From Olavius algarvensis associated proteobacterium Delta 3 (GTDB lineage Bacteria > Desulfobacterota > Desulfobacteria > Desulfobacterales > CAFBRK01), in assembly GCA_903231505.1 (NCBI GenBank), contig CAFBRK010000255.1, positions 100,513-164,512 of the forward strand: a DNA stretch of 64,000 nucleotides, read 5' to 3'. Positions 26,861 to 33,780 of the stretch are shown here, piece by piece. The notes under the pieces were generated by a model. That model worked only from the letters and a program-made list of their open reading frames with translations, did no database searches and was not told the DNA's origin. The position numbers and the translations under genes were made by a program. Numbering within the stretch: position 1 is the stretch's first letter; every line of letters starts with the position of its first letter.

Positions 26861-27661
26861 ATGGATTTACAGGAACGCGCCGCACAAAACCTGAAGAAGT
26901 TGAGGGAACAGAAACCGCTCGTTCACAATATCACCAACTTCGTGGTGATGAATTATACCGCCAACGCCCTGCTGGCGGCCGGGGCTTCGCCGGTCATGGC
27001 CCACGCTCCCAATGAGGTAGAAGAGATGGTGAGCTTTGCCGGCGCGCTCGTGCTGAATATCGGTACATTGACCGATGACTGGGTCGGCTCCATGGTGAGC
27101 GCCGGGCGAAAAGCCACCGATCTGCAGACGCCCATTATCCTGGATCCCGTGGGTTCCGGAGCGACACGGCTGCGGACATCGGCGGCCAAGGAAATTATCG
27201 ACAAGACGAGACTGAGCGTGATCCGTGGGAACGCCTCGGAAGTTCTTTCCCTCCGGGATGAGTCGTCGACAACCAAGGGTGTCGATTCGATCCATTCGGT
27301 GGCGGATGCCGCGGACTCGGCCAGAGCACTGGCCGGAGAACTGCAAACCGTGCTGGCGATCACCGGACCCACGGATCTCGTAACAGACGGGACCCGGGTA
27401 ATCCGGGTGAGGAACGGCCATCCGCTGATGGGATCCGTTACCGGCACCGGTTGCACGGCCACGGCGATCATCGGGGCGTTTCTGGCCGTCGACAGCGACC
27501 CCCTGCAGGCAACCGCGACGGCCCTGGCCTACTTCGGATTGGCCGGGGAAGTCGCGTCCAAATCTGCATCGGCCCCGGGGAGCTTCATGATTGCGGTGCT
27601 CGACGCGCTTTATACGATTACTCCGGAACAGCTAAAAAACGGCGGGCAATACGACGGATAG
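26861..27661 (+). CDS. thiM: Hydroxyethylthiazole kinase
   Basis: 266 residues from the ATG at 26861 (GGGGGAA upstream); a longer frame from 26762 would run through the riboswitch terminator and is rejected. ThiM phosphorylates the thiazole alcohol. Features: VHNITNFVVMNYTANALLA, VIRGNASEVLSL, and the ATP/anion-binding GTGCTATAIIGA. First gene of the salvage operon; the stop is 4 bp before thiE, implying coupling. Confidence 0.95.
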   Translation: MDLQERAAQNLKKLREQKPLVHNITNFVVMNYTANALLAAGASPVMAHAPNEVEEMVSFAGALVLNIGTLTDDWVGSMVSAGRKATDLQTPIILDPVGSGATRLRTSAAKEIIDKTRLSVIRGNASEVLSLRDESSTTKGVDSIHSVADAADSARALAGELQTVLAITGPTDLVTDGTRVIRVRNGHPLMGSVTGTGCTATAIIGAFLAVDSDPLQATATALAYFGLAGEVASKSASAPGSFMIAVLDALYTITPEQLKNGGQYDG

Positions 27662-27665
27662 CGCT

Positions 27666-28304
27666 ATGAAACCGGAAGAAGTCGATTATTCGGTGTACCT
27701 GGTGACCGATCGGGGACTCTCCAGGGGCCGCGGGACCCTGGATATTGTGGCAGCGGCTGTAACGGGCGGTGCCAGTGTCGTGCAGCTTCGGGAGAAGTCG
27801 GCAAACACCAGGGAGTTTATACAAGAAGCGCTGCAACTGAAAGCCTATCTCAACAAAATGGGGGTGCCGCTGATCATCAACGACCGGCTCGATGTGGCCC
27901 AGGCGATCCGGGCCGACGGCGTTCATTTAGGGCAACACGACATGCCGATTGAAATGGCCCGTGCTATCGTGGGCCATCGTATGATCATCGGTATCTCGGC
28001 GGAATCGCTCCGGGACGCTGTCGATGCTGAAGAGGCCGGGGCCGACTACCTTGGGGTCAGTCCCATTTTCGCCACACCGACAAAGACCGATACGGCTCCT
28101 GCCCTGGGTCTGGAAGGGCTCCGGCAAATTCGCCGCGCGGTGGCCATTCCGTTGGTGGGCATCGGCGGTCTGAACCGCACGAACGCGCAGGAGGTGATCG
28201 CCGCGGGCGCCGATGGCGTGGCGGTCGTTTCGGCCATTGTGTCTGCGGACAACCCCGAGTCGGCAGCCCGGGAGCTTCGCCGGATCGTGGCGAAAAGCCG
28301 GTAG
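27666..28304 (+). CDS. thiE: Thiamine-phosphate synthase
   Basis: 212 residues. TIM-barrel enzyme that joins HMP-PP and thiazole phosphate. Motifs: YLVTDRGLS, VVQLREKSANTREF, IINDRLDVA, DGVHLGQHDMP, DYLGVSPIFATPTKTD and GIGGLNRTNAQEV. Overlaps nothing; starts 4 bp after thiM. Its stop codon TAG begins a copy of the CCCGAACATTGCA repeat end. Confidence 0.95.
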   Translation: MKPEEVDYSVYLVTDRGLSRGRGTLDIVAAAVTGGASVVQLREKSANTREFIQEALQLKAYLNKMGVPLIINDRLDVAQAIRADGVHLGQHDMPIEMARAIVGHRMIIGISAESLRDAVDAEEAGADYLGVSPIFATPTKTDTAPALGLEGLRQIRRAVAIPLVGIGGLNRTNAQEVIAAGADGVAVVSAIVSADNPESAARELRRIVAKSR

Positions 28305-28363
28305 CCCGAACATTGCAGGAAATCGTTCCCGTTTCGAGGAAAGCACCATAGGTGAAGGGGATT

Positions 28364-29368
28364 ATGGGATTAACGGACATCGGAGAGTTCGGCTTTATTC
28401 GCAGAGTCCGTCGGGGATGTCTGATTCGAGAGGCGGGTGTGGTGCGCGCCATCGGCGACGATGCCGCTGCGGTGGCCGGCGATCCCGGGCAGCTGACCCT
28501 GGTGACAACCGATCTTCTGGTGGAGCGGGTCCATTTTTTGCGGGAGTCCATCACCGGGGTCGAGTTGGGCCACAAATCCCTGGCCGTGAATCTCAGCGAT
28601 ATTGCCGCCATGGGAGGAACGGCCCGGGACGCCTTTATCAGTCTCGCGATTCCCGAGGATTGCTCGATAGAATTTCTGGACGCGTTTTACGACGGGATGA
28701 AGGCCCTTGCCGCGGAATTTGATGTGAATATCCTCGGGGGAGACACCACCCGCTCGAAACAGGACCTGGTGGTCAATATCGCGGTGATCGGGTCCGTACC
28801 CGAACCCCAGATGCTGTTGAGAAGCGGGGCTGCGCCCGGAGATATCATCGTGTCGACGGGGTTTCTTGGCGACAGCCGCGCCGGGCTTCACCTGGTGTTA
28901 AACCACATTGCGACGGAGACCCCGGCGTTTCGGGCCCTCCGGCGGGCCCATGTGTTGCCGAAACCGTATCTTCGGGAAGGTCGATTTCTTGCCGGAACCG
29001 GGGCGGTGACCGCCGCCATCGACACCAGTGACGGTCTCAGCAGCGACATACGGCACATCGCGGAAGAGAGCGGCGTGGGCGTCCGGCTTTATGCCGATCG
29101 GATTCCAATCTCCGATCACCTGACGGCCTTTTGCAGGGGGATGAACAGCGATCCCGTCGACTGGGCCCTTTCGGGAGGTGAGGACTACACCTTGCTGTGC
29201 ACCGTGACTCCGGACAGCATCGAGCCGGTGTGCCGCCGGTACAAAGAAAAATACGCATCCCCCCTGTATCGTATCGGGGAAGTCATCGAAGCAAAAAATA
29301 TGGAGATCGTGCAGCCTTCGGGTGAGGTCAAGCCCTTTGACGTCACAGGATGGAACCATTTTCGGTAA
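28364..29368 (+). CDS. thiL: Thiamine-monophosphate kinase
   Basis: 334 residues from the ATG at 28364, with AAGGGGA a few bases upstream; a GTG at 28352 would add four residues. PurM-like ATP-binding motifs: GDDAAAV near residue 30, DLLVERVHF, HKSLAVNLSDIAAMGG, GGDTTRS, and GGEDYTLLC. Phosphorylates TMP to TPP, the final step and the ligand of the riboswitch. A 59-bp gap after thiE holds a repeat end. Confidence 0.94.
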   Translation: MGLTDIGEFGFIRRVRRGCLIREAGVVRAIGDDAAAVAGDPGQLTLVTTDLLVERVHFLRESITGVELGHKSLAVNLSDIAAMGGTARDAFISLAIPEDCSIEFLDAFYDGMKALAAEFDVNILGGDTTRSKQDLVVNIAVIGSVPEPQMLLRSGAAPGDIIVSTGFLGDSRAGLHLVLNHIATETPAFRALRRAHVLPKPYLREGRFLAGTGAVTAAIDTSDGLSSDIRHIAEESGVGVRLYADRIPISDHLTAFCRGMNSDPVDWALSGGEDYTLLCTVTPDSIEPVCRRYKEKYASPLYRIGEVIEAKNMEIVQPSGEVKPFDVTGWNHFR

Positions 29369-29483
29369 CCCATCGAGATGTTCCTGTCGGGCTTCGGATT
29401 TTATTCCAAGTCGATACCGATTCCGAACCCGATATCGATACCGATGACCCGGCAACGTTCAACCGCGTCAACAATCCACAAAT

Positions 29484-29510
29484 TGGAACGGATGTCCGGC
29501 AGTTGCTCTA
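29484..29510. repeat. Solo right end of the TATAGCG-family repeat (copy E)
   Basis: GGAACGGATGTCCGGCAGTT followed by GCTCTAA matches the right end of copy B at about 20 of 27 positions. The preceding 29418-29457 is a period-6 CGATAC/CGATTC array like that inside copy D, so this is probably a decayed copy that has lost its left end. It lies in the 165-bp gap between thiL and thiD. Confidence 0.4.
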
Positions 29511-29533
29511 ATCCATACTTGTAGGAGATCAAA

Positions 29534-30379
29534 ATGTCTGCAGCGAACACTGACGACCGGAAAAGCCAAACGCGCCGCTACCGGACCGTCCTCACCATCG
29601 CCGGATCGGACAGCGGTGGAGGGGCGGGGATCCAGGCGGACCTGAAAACCACGTCTGCCCTCGGCTGTTTTGGAATGACTGCCATCACGGCCCTCACCGC
29701 GCAGAACACCCTTGGCGTCCACGGCATCCACGCGGTGCCCCCTGCGTTCATCGAGAATCAGATCGAGGCGGTTTTTTCAGATATGGGCGCCGATGCCGTA
29801 AAAATCGGCATGCTGTTTTCTCCGGAACTCATTGTCGCCGTGGCGCGTCAGCTTCAAAAACACGCGGCACGAAATATTGTACTGGATCCGGTGATGGTGG
29901 CCCAGAGCGGAGACAAGCTGCTTCAGGACGACGCCGTCGACGCGCTGACGGCCCACCTGTTTCCCTTGGCAGATGTCGTGACGCCGAATCTGCCCGAGGC
30001 ATCGGTGTTGCTGAACCGTGACATCGACGGGGAGGATCAGATTGCGTCGGCAGCGCGCGACATCGCCAGGTTCGGCAGCCGGAGCGTTCTCGTCAAGGGC
30101 GGCCACCTGGAATTCGGAGAGAGCATCGATGTGCTGTTTCTGAGCGAGCCGCAACGCTGTCTGTCTCTAACGGGAAAGCGCATCGCCACAGCCAACAATC
30201 ATGGCACCGGCTGCACCCTGTCATCGGCGATTGCCTCGTTTCTGGCCCAGGGAAAGGATCTGGAAGAAGCGGTGCGTTCTGCTAAGACATACATCGGGGA
30301 CGCCATTTCGGCGGGAGCACATTACCGGCTGGGAAAGGGGAGTGGTCCGGTACACCATTTTTACAACATTTGGCTATGA
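29534..30379 (+). CDS. thiD: Hydroxymethylpyrimidine/phosphomethylpyrimidine kinase
   Basis: 281 residues, AGGAGAT upstream of the ATG. Ribokinase-like fold: [19 protein letters not shown] at residues 21-39, [19 protein letters not shown], and the anion hole [13 protein letters not shown]. It makes HMP-PP for ThiE. With thiM, thiE and thiL it gives a complete salvage-to-TPP set; de novo genes (thiC, thiG) are not in this window. Confidence 0.94.
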   Translation: MSAANTDDRKSQTRRYRTVLTIAGSDSGGGAGIQADLKTTSALGCFGMTAITALTAQNTLGVHGIHAVPPAFIENQIEAVFSDMGADAVKIGMLFSPELIVAVARQLQKHAARNIVLDPVMVAQSGDKLLQDDAVDALTAHLFPLADVVTPNLPEASVLLNRDIDGEDQIASAARDIARFGSRSVLVKGGHLEFGESIDVLFLSEPQRCLSLTGKRIATANNHGTGCTLSSAIASFLAQGKDLEEAVRSAKTYIGDAISAGAHYRLGKGSGPVHHFYNIWL

Positions 30380-30769
30380 CCCCAGCACGCCACGGGGAAA
30401 TTTCTCCTTGAACACTTTACAGCTGCGGCAGGCCGCCATTTTGTCCGACCAGTTTTCGTGAACCTTGCCCTGGCAAATCGTTCCGTTCACAAACCAACAG
30501 AATTTTCCCATCCGAAATTCAAACGCAGGACATTGACGCTTCCGATCCATGGGGCACTTCATGAGCTGCCAGCACTGCTTCTGGTGGTTGTCCCCTCCCT
30601 CCTTCATCGAAAGGATAAACAGGATCTGCCGCTCGATGTGCACGGGTATGTTACGCCAGCCCTGCTCGAAACTCTGAACGGCCTTGACCGATATGCCGAG
30701 CAGTTGGGCCACTTGCCGCTGGGTCTTTTCAAGGTAAACCCGGATTCTGGCGAATTCGTTACTTTCCAT
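30374..30769 (-). CDS. XRE-type HTH regulator with cysteine-rich C-terminus
   Basis: 131 residues from the ATG at 30769. Residues 5-50 form an XRE helix-turn-helix (KTQRQVAQLLGISVKAVQSFEQGWRNIP). The C-terminal half has eight or so cysteines in pairs (CWQLMKC, QCPAFEF, FCWFVNGTICQGK, CRSCKVF) that could hold a zinc or Fe-S centre. This makes it a plausible metal or redox-sensing regulator. Converges with thiD (6-bp overlap at the 3' ends). The target is unknown; the palindromic site near 30966 is a candidate. Confidence 0.75.
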   Translation of the reverse strand: MESNEFARIRVYLEKTQRQVAQLLGISVKAVQSFEQGWRNIPVHIERQILFILSMKEGGDNHQKQCWQLMKCPMDRKRQCPAFEFRMGKFCWFVNGTICQGKVHENWSDKMAACRSCKVFKEKFPRGVLGS

Positions 30770-30954
30770 GGTGTCATTTCCAAACCCTTCGGCAGATACC
30801 ACAACGTGGTTCCAATGAAAAGGGTTTTCGTACGGATCACCAGGAAAAAAATATTCTCAAAATATTCCGTGCCCACAAAAATTCATACAAAAGCAACTGT
30901 ATTTATTATTTAATTTAGAAAATCGGGTCGGTTCGTAAATTTCTCAGAAATCGC

Positions 30955-30984
30955 TTGACAGAATGTACCACATAGTGGTATCGT
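30955..30984 (+). promoter_or_regulatory. Promoter with palindromic operator in the spacer
   Basis: TTGACA at 30955-30960, an 18-bp spacer, and TATCGT at 30979-30984. The spacer contains the palindrome TACCAC-ATA-GTGGTA (30966-30980), a layout typical of promoters controlled by a DNA-binding regulator. It drives the plus strand toward a terminator at 31027-31061, with no gene between. Confidence 0.5.
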
Positions 30985-30990
30985 CACTCC

Positions 30991-31061
30991 AACGTAAGCC
31001 GATTTACCCCTCCTCCTTCCTCCTCGTATCCCCCGCTCATTGAGGGGGGGATATTTTTTTT
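30991..31061 (+). ncRNA. Candidate ~70-nt small RNA with anti-Shine-Dalgarno tract
   Basis: From the promoter at 30955 to a hairpin/T-tract terminator (TATCCCCC paired with GGGGGGATA at 31027-31053, then seven to eight T). The unpaired part carries a C/T-rich run CCTCCTCCTTCCTCC, complementary to Shine-Dalgarno sequences. No frame of useful length exists. Predicted only from promoter and terminator; not a known family. Confidence 0.4.
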
Positions 31062-31114
31062 AGGCAAAACGATATCATATGGTCCTATCAAGGTTTCGCC
31101 GGATACAAGCTGAT

Positions 31115-31148
31115 CGGTTCATACCACATTGTGGTATGAACCGTTTTT
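31115..31148 (+). terminator. Palindromic hairpin with T-run
   Basis: 13-bp arms CGGTTCATACCAC / GTGGTATGAACCG around ATT (31115-31143), followed by TTTTT. It has the same TACCAC...GTGGTA core as the operator 150 bp upstream, so it could be a second regulator site, a terminator, or both. 31150-31300 downstream holds only degenerate GGATGCT-type repeats. Confidence 0.5.
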
Positions 31149-31300
31149 CGTTAGGGACGCAAGACGCAGGATGCTTGCCCGTCCACCTGAGGCGGATAAA
31201 CCTCTGGCGGACTGGATGCTGGATGCTGGGTGCTTGCGCTTCTCTGGCGGGTTCAGGGCTCAAGGTTCAGGTCAAGGGGGCATTTAATTTGGTGGTCGGG

Positions 31301-31753
31301 TCAGGAAGGGGCGGACGTTTGATCCGTTCGCAGGCAGTTGCCGCAGATCCCGTCGACCCGGACTTCCACGCTGTCGATACGGCCGGGAAACATTCGCAAC
31401 AGTGGAACCGGATCCACCGTCAAGCTTTCCGGATTGAGACACTCCATGCCACCGCACCGTGTGCAGTAAAAATGGGGGTGGGGACTATGATGGTCGTTGG
31501 GGGCCATCCCGTAATTGAACGATCGGCCGCCGGTGCTGATACGTTCTGCAAGGCCGTTCTCCACCAACAGGTCGAGAATCCGATAGACCGTCACGCGGTT
31601 GATGCCGTCGGTGCGGTTGATGGTTTTAAAAATGTCCTGGGCGCTGAGAGGCTTGTCGTTGCCGCCGATGATCTCCAAAATCTTAAGACGCTTCGGGGTC
31701 GGCTGCAGATCGACCTTTTCGAGCATTTTCGGGTAGTCGCAGAATCGGCACAT
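31301..31753 (-). CDS. Fur/Zur-family metal regulator
   Basis: 150 residues from the ATG at 31753, 4 bp after the znuB stop. Fur fold: winged helix (TPKRLKILEIIGGNDKPLSAQDIF, NRVTVYRILDLLVENGL), then metal-binding HHSPHPHFYCTRCGG and the second Cys pair ICGNC. The two CxxC motifs bind structural zinc. Position in an operon with a ZnuBC-type transporter argues for a zinc-responsive (Zur) repressor, but this is context only. An MCRFCDYP start adds an extra CxxC. Confidence 0.85.
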   Translation of the reverse strand: MCRFCDYPKMLEKVDLQPTPKRLKILEIIGGNDKPLSAQDIFKTINRTDGINRVTVYRILDLLVENGLAERISTGGRSFNYGMAPNDHHSPHPHFYCTRCGGMECLNPESLTVDPVPLLRMFPGRIDSVEVRVDGICGNCLRTDQTSAPS

Positions 31754-31757
31754 GATC

Positions 31758-32621
31758 TCATCCACCCGATAAGGGGTGTTTCGGCAGCCTGTCCGGGTTG
31801 CCAACCCCGTGTGGTTGTGGCTCTTTTTTTTCATGAATTCCCAGAGACAGAAAAAATCCGGTACCGGCCACCATGATGATGGCGGCGCCGGAGGTCACAT
31901 CGAAGGTGTACGACAGCCATAAACCGGAAACCGTAAATAGAGCGCCGAGAAGGCTGGAACCCACCATCATCTGCCAGAGGGACTTGGCATGTTTTTCAAC
32001 GATAAACGGCGGAATCGTCAACAGGGCGATGACCAGTATCAACCCCACGACCTGGATGACCATCACGATGGTTACCGCCAGCATGCCGATCAGAAGGAAA
32101 TACAGCCCTCGAACGGGCACCCCCCGAATTTGTGCAAACTCCTCATCATAGGACATTGCCAGAAAATCGTTATAGAAGTAAGTCACCAGACCGGCGACCA
32201 GGAACGCCTGAACGAGCATGATCAGAAGATCCGACCCGGGAACCGTCAGGAGGCTTCCGAACAGGTAGCTCATCAGGTCGACGTTGTATCCCGGGGTCAG
32301 GTCCAGCATGATAATCCCGAAGGCCATGCCGACCGCCCAGACAACGCCGATAACCGTATCGGCGCGGTGCTTCGCGTTGATCGTGATAGCGGCCATGAGC
32401 ATGGACGCTGCGAGGGTAAAGCCGATGGTTCCCAGAAGGTACGGCACGCCTAAAAAAAACGATAGCCCGATGCCGCCGTAGGCCGCATGGGCGATCCCGC
32501 CGGAAAGGAACGCGATCCGGTTGACGACCACCAGGGTTCCCATCACACCGCAGATCACACTGGCGAGCAACCCGGCAGCCAGGGCGTTCCGCATGAATTC
32601 ATATTGCAGCGCATCAATCAT
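31758..32621 (-). CDS. Zinc/manganese ABC transporter permease (ZnuB-like)
   Basis: 287 residues, about eight hydrophobic segments. ABC-3 family signatures: NRIAFLSGGIAHAAYGGIGLSFFLG, DTVIGVVWAVGMAFGIIM, and the EAA-like AMSYDEEFAQIRGVPV. It forms the membrane channel with the ATPase encoded 57 bp upstream. The C-terminal tail (HEKKEPQPHGVGNPDRLPKH) is His-rich. The regulator gene follows directly. Confidence 0.9.
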   Translation of the reverse strand: MIDALQYEFMRNALAAGLLASVICGVMGTLVVVNRIAFLSGGIAHAAYGGIGLSFFLGVPYLLGTIGFTLAASMLMAAITINAKHRADTVIGVVWAVGMAFGIIMLDLTPGYNVDLMSYLFGSLLTVPGSDLLIMLVQAFLVAGLVTYFYNDFLAMSYDEEFAQIRGVPVRGLYFLLIGMLAVTIVMVIQVVGLILVIALLTIPPFIVEKHAKSLWQMMVGSSLLGALFTVSGLWLSYTFDVTSGAAIIMVAGTGFFLSLGIHEKKEPQPHGVGNPDRLPKHPLSGG

Positions 32622-32628
32622 AGGGACA

Positions 32629-32678
32629 GGTATTGGGTATTAGGTATTAGGTACTTGGTATTGGGTATTCGGTATTAG
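32629..32678. repeat. Period-7 tandem array between znuC and znuB
   Basis: About seven copies of a GTATTNG-type heptamer (GGTATTGG, GTATTAG, GTATTAG, GTACTTG ...). It occupies the whole 57-bp spacer between two genes of one operon, so it is part of the operon mRNA. Confidence 0.65.
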
Positions 32679-33452
32679 CTATTTGTGGTTCCTCAGAACC
32701 CTGTGGGGCATTCCATGGGCGATCAGCTCCACCGGGCAGATTTCTTCCTCCGTACACGGGTACATTTCCTCCAGCATCTCTCCGGTGATTTCCGCTTCGT
32801 TGTGGAGATGCAGTCCCTTGTTGACGCATGCTACGGATTTGACGTGGGTGGACACCGCAAGGAGATCATGGCTGACGACCAGAATGGCCACATCTGCGTT
32901 TAAATCCCTTAAAAGCCGAAAAAAATCCGCCTGGCCTTTGGTGTCGATGCTGGCCGTCGGTTCATCCAGCAGCAGGAGCACAGGATTCGTGACCAGGGCG
33001 CGGGCGATGAATACCCGCTGGCGCTGGCCGCCGGAGAGCTCTGTAATTTTGCGGGCCGCGTATCGATCCACGGCCAGCTTTTCGAGAGCATCCATCGCTT
33101 GCCGGCGGTCCTCTCGTGTGCGTCGGACCCAGCGCTTTTGTGGATGCAATTTACCCATCAACACCACGTCCAGGGCCGTGATGGGGAAATGATTGTTGAT
33201 GTGCACGTTCTGAGGTACGTAGCCGATGTGATGGGATGCCTTTTCCGTGGTATTTCCCATGACGCGAATCGTGCCTTTGGTCGGCTTGTAAAGGCCGAGA
33301 ATCAATTTCAGCAGCGTGGTCTTACCCCCGCCGTTTGGACCGATCATCGCGATGAAATCCTTTTGCCGGATCCGAAAGTAGATTTGCTCCAGCACATTCC
33401 GCCCATTGTAGGCAAACCAAAGGTTTTCGATGTCTACGATGGGTGTATCCAT
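32679..33452 (-). CDS. Zinc/manganese ABC transporter ATPase (ZnuC-like)
   Basis: 257 residues from the ATG at 33452 (a start at 33506 is possible; neither has an ideal ribosome site). Walker A GPNGGGKTT near residue 38, Q-loop YVPQNVHIN, signature LSGGQRQRV, Walker B LLLLDEPTAS, and switch His VVSHD. The FAYNGRNVLEQI start fits the Znu/Mnt family. The operon lacks a solute-binding protein gene (znuA), so a separately encoded one is presumably used. Confidence 0.9.
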   Translation of the reverse strand: MDTPIVDIENLWFAYNGRNVLEQIYFRIRQKDFIAMIGPNGGGKTTLLKLILGLYKPTKGTIRVMGNTTEKASHHIGYVPQNVHINNHFPITALDVVLMGKLHPQKRWVRRTREDRRQAMDALEKLAVDRYAARKITELSGGQRQRVFIARALVTNPVLLLLDEPTASIDTKGQADFFRLLRDLNADVAILVVSHDLLAVSTHVKSVACVNKGLHLHNEAEITGEMLEEMYPCTEEEICPVELIAHGMPHRVLRNHK

Positions 33453-33657
33453 GTCGATACCCTGCCTCCCGGCGGTCCAGCGTTTTTCTGACACGTTATA
33501 GGTCATCGTCCATATTTAATTCCGGACCCCGACTTCCCCAATCAACCGGAACATCATGATGAAAACGACCACAGCTGTATGTGCTCACCATAAAATCAAT
33601 GCACCTGGATTGCAAGCGGTTGATGCGTGTCGATATCATGTTGTTTTCCCAGAGCGC

Positions 33658-33685
33658 TTTACATGGGGAAGGTTTGCATTATTAT
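33658..33685 (+). promoter_or_regulatory. Promoter of lon
   Basis: TTTACA at 33658-33663 and TATTAT at 33680-33685 with a 16-bp spacer (ATTATA with 17 is an equal alternative), about 95 bp before the lon start. It sits in the 328-bp divergent region between the znu operon and lon. No CIRCE element was seen. Confidence 0.5.
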
Positions 33686-33780
33686 AACTATGGCACAAAA
33701 AAAGTAATGGGCCGACATAACCTGCAGACCTGAAAATGGGCTGGAACGACCATAAAATCGAGAGTTGAAAAGGTGATCCC

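Noticed and set aside
33453..33657. Zur box or CIRCE element in the znu-lon divergent region
   Set aside because: No clear palindrome matching either consensus was found.
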